Source: Brienomyrus brachyistius (lineage: Eukaryota; Chordata; Actinopteri; Osteoglossiformes; Mormyridae). Taken from it: DNA of 64,000 bases. Under the pieces are notes generated by a model. That model ran no database searches, was not told where the DNA came from, and saw only the letters and a list, made by a program, of their open reading frames with translations. The position numbers and the translations under genes were made by a program. Shown here in pieces: positions 34,222 through 46,390 of the stretch. The first letter of the stretch is position 1; every line of letters starts with the position of its first letter. The DNA lies in the NCBI RefSeq assembly GCF_023856365.1, contig NC_064538.1, positions 7,386,435-7,450,434 of the forward strand, read 5' to 3'.

Positions 34222-36054
34222 TATTAGGATATCCATAAGAGCAGGCGACGGAGGGGCTGCGTGATCCAGTGCAGTGCAGTGCAGTGACTTTCCAGTGTGA
34301 AATTTGTTCTGGATGCAGGGTTAGTGCTAAACAAGCAAAGCTAAATGAGTTCCCATGTGAACTATATGAATGACATACAGATCTGATGGCCTCCATGCAT
34401 GGCATATTAAACATAAACAATGAAATTTTAACTCTGCATAAATTATTTGAAGTTTTGTCCGTTTAAATATGCTATGCCTTTAAATGAGATAAGGTTTTAT
34501 CTCACAAATTAGAATCCATCTATCAAGAAGGTAGTTTTTTTTTGCTGCGCTTTCAGAGGTAACTGTGCTTGTCAGTGAACAAATGATAGCGATTTTTAGA
34601 CTATTCTGCAATAACACGTCATGAGTAAGAACTGAAACAGAGCAGTTTATTGTTTTGTGAGCTTGGGAAAAAAACAATAACAATCAGAAGTCTGGATTCA
34701 GCTCAAAATTTAAATTGAACGTAACATGAAGATTGTATTACATTTTTAACTTTTGGACTCAACCCATTTTGGCTCCTTTATTAACCAAGAGACCAGGGCT
34801 GTGAGCAAGTTTTCAACTGTGTGAGTAAACTGGTGTGCAGGAGGTTGGGTTGGCAGTTTTGAGCTCCGCTTTCTGTGGAACGTGGCTGTCAGTCACTTAA
34901 TTTGATTTTGTTTCACTGTGGGGGGGGGGGGGGGGGGGGGGCTTCACCCAGTCACGGTGTTTCACTGAACCGTGGCTCCACTGCCTCTTGGGGATGTGCT
35001 GAATGCCTGTGAGATGCTGATTTCCAGCCCCTCCGGACCAGTGCAGGCGTGTCTCTTCACACGTCCCTGTATTTCTTACTTCTGTCAGCTGGCAAGAGAG
35101 ACTTTTGATACTTTTGGGCTCATATGGAGAAGTGTTTCAGACAGGTAAGAATTTATGACATTCAGATAGGACTAAATTGGACATAAATAGGGGAATTTGA
35201 AAACTGCCTGTAAATAAAATGCAAAGTGATAGTATTCAGCTCTGGGCCCTATACTAGCTGGTTGGATTTGCATGAGATAAGACATCATTGAAGAGAGACG
35301 TAACGAAGAGGAAGTTTGCATGTAGCAAGACACTTGCTTTGGGATTTCTTCGGCATTCAAAAAATTATCACACCATCTGGGTTATCAGTCACTTACCAGT
35401 GACACTATTTTGTTCTTCGTAATATTTCTGTCTCTGGCTGCATTTTTGGTTCACAAGAAATGATTGAGTTCCATAAAGTACAGTGAACAATATCCAGAAA
35501 ACAGGGAGCAGCACTTGCATGCGGTTTGAATATGTTCTTTCCTGAAGACCATCTCCTTGTTATTCCTGAAGAGGCCTGTAGCAAAGAAAAGTGCCAAAAA
35601 CACAAAACTCTTCTCTCCTACTTTCTACGGGGCTATTTCGCAGTCCAGCTCTCCTATTACTGAGCAGAACTAGGGTACAGATTTAAGCATAAATGCCTTG
35701 GAAGTGCCTCTGAAAGGTAGACATACTATATAACTCTGCCTGGCTACATTATGCTTCCATGGGTAGGATGGTGCAATACTAGAAATCTCACAGTGCCAAC
35801 TTTCTATTCTGTGCCAACAAAGGTGTTCACTGTCTGGCTGAGTTTTATTATTGCAAATTAATTTCGGCATTCCAGATAGATTTGAATGTATAAGACTTTG
35901 TTGACTGGACAAGATCGAATAGATCATACTCTTGAAGGAACTTGAAAAATGTTCCTGTTGTTTATGATTCTTGCTCATCTGTGTATCTGACATGATGCTT
36001 TACCTGTAAAGTCCCTATAAGAACCTGGAGATAATTTTACCTCGAAAAGCAGCC
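34222..36054. other. Unassigned DNA with a G-run
   Basis: Unique sequence without a gene. A short (GTGCA)n repeat lies near 34268-34284. A 22-base G-run lies at 34920-34941. Confidence 0.4.
34920..34941 (+). repeat. Poly-G tract
   Basis: 22 uninterrupted G. Confidence 0.85.
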
Positions 36055-36115
36055 TCTGACTACTTGTATGTCACTTTGCACAAAAGAATCTGCCAAATCA
36101 AGTAAATGTAATTTA
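36055..36115 (+). repeat. SINE tail fragment ('TTTGGATAAAAGC' type)
   Basis: CACTTTGCACAAAAGAATC then TGCCAAATCAAGTAAATG is the forward 3' part of the SINE family seen at 20925-21125. Confidence 0.55.
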
Positions 36116-38764
36116 AAAGGTAAAACCTCTCATTTTGGAAGAGCCATATAAAGCAGTTACTTTTATTGCATATTTATGAAATCAAAATATCCTGGCTTCG
36201 TGCTTAGTTTGACAGTTTTATTAATGTCGAGAAATGAAGGGAGTGTCATTATAGAATTTAAGATTGCTAAACTGTCTCAGTTTCTGTTCACTTGCTATGA
36301 CTGGGTCTGCAATGACTAAGATGGATGAAAGCATTCCTTTAAAAAAGTGTAGAGAAATCCAATTATTGGAAACTCAAATAAGATCCTCTGCTGGCATCAT
36401 TAAAATGGCAAACCAGAGACAAACACGAAACCGTCAAGTGCATTGTGAGGTCAACCGTAGGTTCAAACTTTGCCTCTCAATACCCATTGTATGGTGACAA
36501 TTTGCCTTTGCTGATGTTTGTAGCAAAGATATAACTCAGAAAAGGACCCATTCTTGTAAATTGTTTGTAGTCATTTTTCTAGCAATTATGTTGGTATTTA
36601 TGGGAACATTTGTTGAAACTCATGAAACTTAAAAAGCAGAATGCCCTTGTTTGTACACCTTCCCTGGCAGGTGCCTCCTGATCTGCCTGCTCCAGGCTCC
36701 TAATGATTTGTCTCCCAGTGCAAAGCATGCCACACTTTCTCCTTCACTACCTCCTTTGACATTTTCTAATTTTGTGGCGAGGTTATGTATATGCTGTTGA
36801 GGAGAATGAAGTACAGCAAACCCATTTTTACTGGCTGTCATTTAAATGCAACACGTTGGGATATTTTTTGGAACATGGGAAAAATAATGAAACGACTCTG
36901 CGGTGTGTTCAAGGAGATGGAAAAAACACTCAGTGATTCACAGGGTAGGAGAATATAATTTGCATTTAAGGTGGTTACAGATGTCAATAAATAATAAAGC
37001 ATTGAAATCTTTGAAGGTAAAAAAAAATGTTTTCCATGTGTGGCCCATAAATTGCCTATAGTTCTACTAAAAGTCAATTATTTAGTGGTTTGGTAGAGAT
37101 CTCTTTTACTCCTTTTATGACGTATCATTGCTTTTTGCACCATAAAATATATAAACATAAAAAAGTACAAAAAATAAAGTCTTTTCTTCCTCAGCTGTAA
37201 ATAGCACTCTGCAGTACTACCATAGCACCTTGGAAATAGGCTTTGTACCATATGTGTGGAGTCGTGTGGGAAGCAGGCAGGGACAAGATGACACAGCAGA
37301 ACCAGAGGTGGCTTCTGGGTAATTTTGCCTGTGCCATTTTTCATGATAAGCATGCCGGCTTTGGACAGAAGCTCCTGTAAATACATTTCACAGCCCCCAA
37401 TGGTCCTGGAGACCATTTTCTATTCCAGCTGAGCCCTTTGTAGATCTGGCTTCATAATGATTCACTGTAATTACATAATAATTATTATAATACAATTACC
37501 CTGTAACTATAATTAAGGATCATTACAATTCCCTTTGTAATTATCTTTGATTTGTTTGATAATTGTTTGAAAACCCTTTGAATTTTTTATTCTCTAGAAG
37601 TGTCAGCATTTATATGTACGACTTGTTTGGATAACGCTCCCATTCAGGGACGCTTCACACCGCGAGGCTCCCTGATGCAGCACTGCACACTGTTTTGAAA
37701 AGAAACTTAACTGCTGACATTTGCGTGACTGAGCAAAGCTGCAGTCATTCTTGCTCCCTTGCACTGAACTTCCCTTCCTCTGATCACAATACCTGCCGGT
37801 GCCGCCTAATGCTGCTTGGATTTACTAAGATTTGCGACCGTGACGCACACCCTTCTGCTGCCTGCCTGCTTGCTAAGTAGTAAGAGATGTTGCTAGAATG
37901 GAAATATATTTCTCCATAACTACTCCTGTCCAAAATATTGTGTAAAAACCCCCTTTCTTGGTGCTGATCAGTTTTTATATATTCAGTGTAACCAATATAT
38001 TATTGATATTTTCAGTTAAACATCCCGCCACCCCCTGGCAAGGTAAGCATTGCCAAATTAATATTGAAATATACAAATAACAAACTATGTTAATAAAATA
38101 AAGATGGCATAAAAATAAAATAAAGACTAGCCATGGAGATAACCTTATTTTGTGATGTAAAAGGTACACAATTAACTGAATATGCAGATCACTAACATAT
38201 TTTTGTTTATATAATGAGCACATAAGCTGTGAGCTACCATTATCTTTTATAACTATCACTTGGAGGAATAGGTGCACTGTACCTGACGAATTAGCCCAGC
38301 TCAAAGCCCCCCCCCCCCCCATCACACTTGGGCCTGGTTTCCTGTTTTGTTTTCATTAAACAGACGCTGATTGTCATGTACTAAGCATTATTTAATGAAA
38401 GATGCCACTTTGGGCAGGAGAAGAACCATTATGAGCCCTCATTAACCTCACTCCAAATTTGGCAATCGGACATTGCCGAGCCTGAAATTTTCATAATTAA
38501 AAGTAAAGCTTCATTGACGTGCTTCGTAATTAATTTGCGCTTTTATGTCCTCACTTCTAACATGGGAAGATAATGCTTTGTGATGTAGATAAAGCACTTT
38601 CAAAAACCACATTCCTTCTTTTTCACTCAATTTAAAATCTTTTTCTTACTGGTCTTGATTTTCTTAGAAGTTTAAAGCTTTATTGTAGCTTTCATATTCA
38701 GGTGCAGACTTTTAGCAAAGAATTGCGGTTTTGTGTGAATAGCAGACAAAAGATGGAGGAGAAC
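36116..38764. other. Unique DNA with a homeodomain-word cluster
   Basis: No gene recognised. 37455-37560 has five or six TAATTA-type cores. 38370-38640 reads like a conserved non-coding element. A 14-base C-run is at 38307-38320. Confidence 0.4.
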
Positions 38765-38885
38765 ATCCATTCAGCCATCCATCCATCTTCCAACTGCTTA
38801 TTCTGGGTAGGGTTGTGGGTACTGTAGGTCTGCAGCCCATCCCAGGCAGCAGAGGACAACACAGGAGGGATAGAGGTTGGAATGG
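38765..38885 (-). repeat. SINE 3' fragment
   Basis: CCATCCATCCATCTTCCAAC, GGTAGGGTTGTGGGTACTG and GCAGCCCATCCCAGGCAGC are a diverged reverse 3' part of the SINE. Confidence 0.6.
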
Positions 38886-41099
38886 ATGCCAAATGAAGGA
38901 GAAGAGAAAAATATATTTGAAAGGTGGACATAGTAATTGTTTGCTGATTACCAAAGAGCTTGAAGTAAAAATGAATGACCGACTGCATCCCACTGCACAA
39001 TTTTTGACCCCCTGACCACCGATCAGTATCCCAGTTGTCCCATAATCTGCTTAATAAATGGATTCTCGATTCTTCCTATTCTTTCAAATATCCATACAAT
39101 TTTTTTTCACATGTTTAATGGTTGGAGGTGTTTGGCTTTCCAATTAAGGTCAATACATTTGACGGGAAATCATTCCTTTTCAGTCTGCCCCGTAGTGGTT
39201 GTTCCAGACCGATGGTTGCCCTTGCATTTGTACTTTTTCCATCTTCCCCTGGAAACCATGCTTCTGTGTTGCTGTGCATTTCCCTACATTCTGTCATTTC
39301 CTCCCTCAATGTAAATATTAATTTCATGCTTTTCAATTTCAGTATGGAGCTTTTTACAGGTACGCTGGATATATTTTATCTGGATTACTTTCATGTTTAC
39401 TGCGGGGAATCCAACGCAGCAATGTTCTCATTAATTTTAATATTACAAAATGTGCATCGGTATTCAAATATCATTAATAAAATTTGCTGCTGTATTTTAT
39501 TGCAAGGTTTTTGCAAAGCAATAATGGAGAAGATATATTTTAATTTGTTGTCATCTGTGTATTTTTGAAGAGGGTAAGCATGTGAAAACTTAATTACACA
39601 GGTCAAAGATTTTGCTAACATTAATTTCAGCAGGACATGTGTTCATGTATGTGTGTGTGTGTATGCATGTGCTAAACAGCTCAGGTGTACCTTGGGGCTC
39701 TTGTGGGCGGCGTTTATACAATTGAAACTTGCAAAACGTTTTACATGTTAAATTATATAAGGACATAGATTGCGTCAAATGTACCGGGAGCCAACAAAAA
39801 GTGTATTCCTTTTCATAAAATAGCTCCTTGATTTCTCTCAAGGGCATGTATACTTTTTGAATTCAAGGGAAATGTTCTGTTGTATGCTGGGCTTAACACC
39901 TAGATATGGTCAGTGAAGATTATTGGCCTAGAGTGGACCTGAGGGAATGAGTAAAGCTGATAGATGTATGTATTTAAATTCAGCACATTTTGATGAAGAA
40001 CGGTGATAAATCATCTTACATTTGTCACTTAGAAGTCGGAGGAACACGCTTGTATTTTTAATATCTGTCTGGAAAACTGTGATGCATTTATATATTTTTT
40101 TTTCTGAGACATAAGTATAAACACGAAAATTTACAGAATTCACAAATAAGCATATTCATTGAAAATGTCTGAGCTGCAACCCAACCCCACTTACTTTGGA
40201 GGAAAGCCAAGTAAGTCAAAGAAAAAAGATACCATGACACAAGCAGACGTGCATCGTGGGTATTCTCAAACAGGCTCCAATGAGATCGCGGCAACTATAG
40301 GTTCCAGGCATGCTGCAGGGAACAATGAGCCTTGGATACGCACCACTAAATGAAGAAACAGCTTTGTGCCTGATTTTACTGATAATATTCTACTTGTCAA
40401 CAATAATTGAGCCTTCAGAAAAAAGGGAATGCCCTTCTTCCCCCCAGCAGACTATGCTTATGTAGCAACACAAAGGAATTTGTCGTCCATGTGATGCCTC
40501 TGTCTTTTCACAACATGGAATTTGAAAGCTGCTGTTCATTCCTACAAACAGCTTCAAATGAGCTCCCATTGGTCTAATTACTGGCTGTGTGCGTGGCAGG
40601 GAGGCTTGAAGGCCGAGCTGAGGACAGCCTTCCTTTCTCAGCAAGCACTCCTCCGTCTTCTTGGGGAGCGGCTTGAAGAATCTCTGTGTTCCGGGACATC
40701 TGTCCAGTTTTATGTTTATTGTGAAGCTAAGGCCTGATCTCAAGCTCAGCCCATGAAGATACTCCTGATATCAGAGACCATAGTATCACGGTGCCCCGTC
40801 AGGGACAGCTGCTGCTTTGCAGATGTCATGGTTTCAGAGATAACTGAAGCCCCAAATCAATACATGTGTGTTTAGTGTTTACTGTTCCAAAACACTTCTT
40901 ACATCGTAGCTTTGTGTTTCCATAACAACTAAAATATATGTAGTGTTTCTATTGCTCTCACTGACGAGTAACTATTTCTTCTTTATCAGACACACTGTAA
41001 TGCAATAGACACCGTTCTTTAAATCGCCTATATATAGTGAAATAATGGAAGCATGGACTTTGAATAGAAGAGAATATGTAGGAACATCTTCTACCACTA
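38886..41099. other. Unassigned DNA
   Basis: Unique AT-rich sequence. The 148-codon frame at 39122-39568 and the 117-codon minus frame at 40390-40743 show no domain I recognise. An X-box-like word is at 40916-40929. Confidence 0.4.
40916..40929 (+). promoter_or_regulatory. RFX X-box-like motif, weak
   Basis: GTTTCCATAACAAC keeps a GTTTCC half-site and a variant second half (AACAAC in place of RGYAAC). Confidence 0.3.
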
Positions 41100-41300
41100 G
41101 GGGGTATAATTGCTTAGTGGTTGGTACTGTTGCATCACATACATCTAGTGTTGAGAGTCTGAGTCCCGCTGCCTTTCTGTGTGTACACATGTTTGTGAGT
41201 GTATGCATGAGTCTGCCCTGTGATGGACTGGCATTCCCTCCAAAACTTCCCCCTACCTTATGCCTTATACTTCACGGGATAGGTTACAGGATGGATATGT
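41100..41300 (+). repeat. Old SINE copy with tRNA-like head
   Basis: AATTGCTTAGTGGTTGGTAC and TGTTGCATCACATAC keep the head, followed by GAGTCTGAGTCCCGCTGCC (B-box region), GTCTGCCCTGTGATGGACTG, and GGGATAGGTTACAGG. Forward orientation, moderate decay. Confidence 0.65.
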
Positions 41301-41630
41301 GGGATGAAACATCAGATTACTTTGTAGGTCTACATGTTTCGACCATCTGTGCTGCTCCCCACCCTCTTGTAATCTTTCAGATAAAAAGAGAAATTTCCAG
41401 CTACATTGAAGCATAGCCACATACACTGCAGTCTGGCCAAATTAACTGAAAGAATGAACTAACGCCCACAATTCAATAATCTAACATCAGTGAATTATTT
41501 TCATTACTCAAGAATCACTTAGTAGTTTTATTCACAAGGATGAAGTACTGGGAACATAATGGAATGCAAAGGCATAGAAAGTGAGTGGTCACTGGTATTG
41601 CTTGAAATTCCATGTTTGTATAATTTGATA
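41301..41630. other. Unassigned DNA
   Basis: Short unique stretch with no feature seen. Confidence 0.4.
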
Positions 41631-42863
41631 TACACTATATTGCCAAAAGTATTGAGACACCTGCCTTTACACACACATGAACTTTAATGACATTATATTC
41701 TTAATATATAGGCTTTAATATGGAGTTGACCCAACCGTTGTAGCTATAACAGCTTCAACTCTTCTAGGAAGGCTGTCCACAAGGTTTAGGAGTGTGTTTA
41801 TGGGAATTTTTGACCATTATTCCAGGAGAGCATTTGTGAGGTCAGGCACTGATGTTGGATCCCCTCTAATTCATCCCAAAGGTGTTTTGTCGGGTTGAGG
41901 TCAGGACTTTGAGCAGGTCAGTCACGTTCCTCCACACCAGACTCGCTCATGCATGTCCTTATGGACCTTGCTTTGTGCACTGGTGTGCAGTCATGTTGGA
42001 ACAGGAAGGGACCATCCTCAAACTGTCCCCACAAGGTTGGGAGCATGGAATTGTCCAAAATGGCTTCAAATTCTGCAGCATCAAGAGGGGGGAGTTCCTT
42101 TCACTGGAACTAAGGGGCCAAGCTCAGCCCCTGAAAAACAACCCCACATCACAATCCCCCCTCCCCCAAACTTTACACTTGGCACAATGCAGTCAGGTAA
42201 GTACCGTTCGCCTGGAAAACTCCAAACCCAGACTCGTCCATCGGATTGCCAGACAGAGGAGTGTGATTCATCACTCCAGAGAACACAGCTCCACTGGCAG
42301 TCCAGTGGCAGTGTGCTTTACACCACTGCATGCAACACTTTGCATTGCACTTGGTGATGTATGGCTTGGATGCAGCTACTCAGCCATGGAATCCCATTCC
42401 ATAAATTTCTCTACACACTGTTCTTGAGCTAATCTGAAGGCCATACGAAGTTTGGAGGTCAGTAGCTATTGACTCTGCAGACAGTTGGCGACTTCTGCAC
42501 ACTGTGCGCCTCAGCATGCGTTGTCCCAGCTCTGTGATTTTACGTTGCCTACCACTTCGTGACTGAGTTGCTGTTGTTCCCAATTACTTCCACTTTGTTC
42601 TAAAACCACTAACAGTTGACCGTGGAATATTTAGTAGTGAGGAAATTTCAGGAATGGACTTATTTCACAGGTGGCATCCTATCAGAGTACCATGCTTGAA
42701 TTCACTGAGCCCCTGAGAATGACCCATTCTTTCGTAAATGTTTGTAGAAGCAGTCTGCATGCCTAGGTGCTTGATCTTATACACCTGTAGCTATGGAAGG
42801 GATTGGAACAGCTGAATTCAATGATTTGGAGGGGTGTCCCAATACTTTTGGCAATATAGTGTA
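41631..42863 (-). mobile_element. Full-length decayed Tc1-family transposon
   Basis: TACACTATATTGCCAAAAGT at the left and its reverse complement with the same TA at the right bound a 1.23-kb element. Coding orientation is minus. The same family with slightly different ends lies in plus orientation at 53191-54362. The plus-strand frames across it (181 and 134 codons) are antisense artefacts. Confidence 0.9.
41953..42583 (-). pseudogene. Tc1 transposase remnant
   Basis: On the minus strand 42380-42583 is open for 67 codons and carries the N-terminal paired-type helix-turn-helix region (TQSRSGRQRKITELGQRMLR, then ESIATDLQTSYGL). The catalytic part continues toward lower coordinates in broken frames; [12 protein letters not shown] and HDCTPVH-like traces are visible with stops between. 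It is inactive. Confidence 0.8.
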
Positions 42864-42906
42864 TATAAAGGGAAATATTTAAATGTTTAGACCTGCAATA
42901 TACTGG

Positions 42907-42909
<3 letters not shown>

Positions 42910-42960
<51 letters not shown>

Positions 42961-42965
42961 TAGGC

Positions 42966-42996
<31 letters not shown>

Positions 42997-43025
42997 ACAT
43001 ACATACATACTGTACATACATACAT
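42910..43025. repeat. Compound (TA)n-(CA)n-(CATA)n microsatellite
   Basis: About 23 TA units (42910-42955), then about 14 CA units with one break (42966-42999), then CATA units. It begins shortly outside the right end of the Tc1 element. The frames across it are artefacts. Confidence 0.95.
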
Positions 43026-44640
43026 ATTTGTGTACCTATCCATTAATTTATAGGGGAAAAACCCTAATCCCAATCACGACACCCTTAACCCCACCCATCC
43101 CTAACCTTAACCATAGGTAAACAACCAAAATAAAAGACTTTGAGAATTCACAGATTTTTAAAAAGCTGAGGTTATCAAATGGGGACCTGAATATGTAACA
43201 CAAAAGACATTGAATACCCCAGTTGTAAAATTTGCATCTCTGTTGTGCATCATTAGGCTCCTTAGAATATGATATGTATCTTTTAAAAGACGATGTTCTC
43301 TCAAGGCCAGACTGTTTAAATAATAATGAATCTGCCAAGGGGCTAGTCTAAGAATGTATTTTTAATTAGATAAAACTACTTTTCCAGTTTGTTGGCTGTT
43401 TAACCATAAAGTATAACAGATAAAAAGCCTACAGGCTATATACTTATTAACAGCTAATACACTCCATTTTTTGCCCAGTCAAGCACAGCATTAAAATTTC
43501 TTTTGTATAAAAGTGATATATACTGTATATATAGCCGGCATATATCTCTTTGTGCGTCTTGTTAAAGTCGAAACTGGCATGCAGGGCAGATATCGCAGAG
43601 TGGCTCTGCCCGTAGCCCAGTGGTCCAGGATACATGCCCTTCAGCTGCCCTCTGCCACCTCGACACCAGATGCGTTACACAACTCAGGAGCCGCCGAAAA
43701 TTGAATGAATGCTCATACTTCTGAGCATTTAGGTATTTGCCCCCAACGGATGAAACCCCCCCTTGAAAATTACTTTCCGGCCGTTGGGAATTGGGAAAAT
43801 TGTCCATCAAGTTCTGCCTGTGCTGGTGGGCGTGATTCAGCGAGCGGCAGTGCAGCTGCCTGCGCTGTCCTCACACACTCATTCCCTCATTCTTGGACGT
43901 GCATGCTTATGCCAGCATGTCCCATCTTTATCCCGGAAAAAGCAAACTGTGGAGCCGCCTCTGCTGATCCCACTGCTTAATCTTACCATGCTGTGCTACC
44001 TTTGTGGAAAGCCCTAAATATCGACCCCAGAATCGAGTTCCGAGAGGCATTCTGTGAAACAAAGGCGGCATTGCTTGCTGTACGCCTACCCAGGACTGCT
44101 CCGTTGTACGGTACCCTGGTGCATTGCTTCCTCAAAGCTAAATGTAACCCATTGTCTCATCTTGGATCTCAGGCTCCTGAACAGTGTATTGATGAAGCCC
44201 CAGACCTTGTGTAATCCACCTCTTTACTTTGTCTGCAGTTTCCAAAACTTTTCATTGTACAAAAGAAGGTTGGGGGGCCTCTAACTCTGCCTTGACTGTT
44301 GAACCCCCAATGATGTCATAGCATATATCGTTACCCATTTTTCTTGATCTATAGAGCTCAGCTGCTGCCATATTCATGAAGTCGCATCTCAGGAGTGCAT
44401 TTCACCTTTTATGATTTAGTAAATGGCTTTTATCACCACTAGAGGGCACTGTGAATGCTTGGTATTATTATGAACTCTCTAACGCCCCCTCTGTCTTCCA
44501 GCTTGTGAAATATGATTGAACAATCTGAGTAATGTACATAGACAATGGTATAGAGAGACTTTAATATTGGGGGGTGGGAGGCACACAATTAAAAAAATTA
44601 TATACAAAGGTCTATTTATTGGGAAGATGAATGAATCCAA
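43026..44640. other. Unassigned DNA upstream of the Gypsy remnant
   Basis: No gene recognised. Part of 43560-44220 could be gag or leader sequence of the downstream element, because its GC content rises there, but no motif proves it. A CTCF-type motif is at 44436-44449. Confidence 0.35.
44436..44449 (+). promoter_or_regulatory. CTCF-type motif
   Basis: CCACTAGAGGGCAC matches all 14 positions of CCASYAGRKGGCRS. It has the same orientation as the motif at 6976. Confidence 0.55.
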
Positions 44641-46100
44641 ATTAAATATTACATGTACATGCCTCTCTGGTTCCTACACCCCTTTACATAGATGACATTT
44701 TGATCTACTCCATGTATTTGGCAGAACCTCGAGACCACATCAGACAGGTGCTCCAATGTCTCGGGGTGACAATGGGCCGTACATAAAGGCTGAAAAATGT
44801 GAGTTCCATGCGGAGACAATCCCTTTCCTGGGTTACATCCGAGCTCCAGAGGCTCATATGGGAATTTAGTAATGTGGCTGAACCTCTCACTCACTGCTTA
44901 GGAAATCCCCTAGAAGAGAGGTTCTCAGTCTTTTGATGTTCGTGGACTGATCTACATTTATTTTTTGGAAAACTAATCAACCCCTCCACAAAACCCCCAG
45001 TGTTCCGGGGTCTGGTGGAATACTGGCCGCGGGCTGATACTGGTCCGGGGACCAAAGGTTGGGAATCCCTCACACGGAACACTGACCTGGTCAACCCGGC
45101 ACTGAAAGGCTTCTCTCAGGTGAAATCCCTGTTCTCTTTCGACCATGTCCTTTTACAATACAATCCAGAACTCCCTGTTGCAATATGAGTGAATGTTTTC
45201 TGAGTGGGGGGTTGTCTTATCTCAACGGCCCTGTCCCACCTCGATGCCAGTTAATTAACTCCGGGGCTGCTTGAAATTTCATACAGTAAATGGTCATATT
45301 TCTATTCATATTTCCAAAGTATGTATTTGGCTTGGGCCGAGTACGTTCAATCCTCACGAGTACATAGCTTTGTTCCTACTTCCAATGCTTTTTCAGGCCA
45401 CCAGCGTTTACTTTCCTTATAAGGTAGAGCCAAAGGATATCTGTGCAGCGGATGGCTGGTTCAGGAGGAACGAACAGATGTGAGAAACAACCAGCATCTA
45501 GCTACAGCAAGCTGTCAGCATCCAAAAGAAAGTTGCTGATTGCAGATAGTCAGCTAATTCCCTGTTACACCCAGGTCAACATGTTTGGCTGTGTACTGGG
45601 GACGTCAAATTTTGCTTCCCGTCACAGAAAGTCCACCTAAGGTGCATCTACCCTTTCAAGATCCTCCAACGCATCAACCTAACCTACTGGTTACAACTGC
45701 CATCTCAGCATCAACTGCCCACCGCTTTTTCACTTCTCCCTAATGTAATCTGTCCACTACAGCCCTATGCATCTTCCTTCCAGCACACATTGAACCTCCT
45801 CCATCACTCGACATTGATGAGGAACCCACTTAATCAGCTTGGGCTTTGCTGCAGTTTACAGTAGGTGAAAGAAAGGTCAAGTAGGCCATGTGAAGGGCTG
45901 GGAGGGATACTGCCCAGAGGGGCAGTTCTGGGAGCGGGTGAGAGATGTTTTGGATCCTTCCTTCACAAATGAAATTCACAACGTGCCCGAAGTCCATGAC
46001 CCCAAGGTTAGCTCCCAAGGAGACAGTTCTGGGCATTGTGTGTTGTTTGTTGAGGGTGGGGGGGTGTGAATCCAGATGTGACATCAGCCCAGTATATAAC
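44641..46100 (+). pseudogene. Ty3/Gypsy-type retrotransposon pol remnant with chromodomain
   Basis: Pieces of a pol polyprotein occur in canonical order across broken frames. The reverse-transcriptase catalytic box YIDD is at 44685-44696, followed by a KCEFH...FLGYI segment (about 44798-44848). The RT/RNase H connection is at about 45085-45180, with an RNase H start near 45200-45245. The integrase C-terminal segment (PFKILQRINLTYWLQLP) is at about 45653-45705. An integrase-linked chromodomain core (WEGYCPEG...DVLDPSF...EIHNV) is at about 45896-46000. Large deletions remove most of RNase H and the integrase core. Many stops make it non-functional. Confidence 0.8.
44921..45073. mobile_element. 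hAT-like MITE inside the Gypsy remnant
   Basis: AGAGGTTCTCAGTC at the left and GGTTGGGAATCCCTC at the right are imperfect inverted ends of the type seen in small hAT elements. The internal CTGATACTGGTCCGGGGACC fits as well. It separates the RT and RNase H parts of the Gypsy pol, so it inserted later. No clear 8-bp target duplication is visible. Confidence 0.55.
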
Positions 46101-46390
46101 CTTTTCCTCCCTTTGAACTTTTGAAAGTTTATTGTGTGTTTCTTGCCATCTCAGCGTCTTGTCTCGAGTCCTTTATTACCTGTTCACAGATCTGGTTTTG
46201 GATTCCATTTACAACTCTTTTGCCTGCCTGCTTTCCAATCAGTTGCTGTTGATCAATCGTGTTTGGATTCCAGCTTACACTGTCGGCATGCCCGGTTTTG
46301 GCCTCTGTTTTCTGCATGTAGATTGTGGATTGGATCATTAGGATACCCATCTTTGCACTTCGATCCAATCTCTTCCTCATTATGCTTCTG
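46020..46390 (+). mobile_element. Probable 3' LTR remnant of the Gypsy element
   Basis: Directly after the chromodomain comes a G-rich stretch and then TATATAACC (46092-46100, TATA-like), followed by T/C-rich sequence with little coding potential. That is the layout of a 3' LTR. The upstream LTR was not found, so the LTR ends cannot be set. Confidence 0.45.

Noticed and set aside
41093..41106. CTCF-like CCACTAGGGGG
   Set aside because: The GGC part of the core is broken (GGGGTATAA).
41882..42427. 181-codon plus-strand frame, the longest in the window
   Set aside because: It is antisense to the Tc1 transposase remnant and has no independent support.
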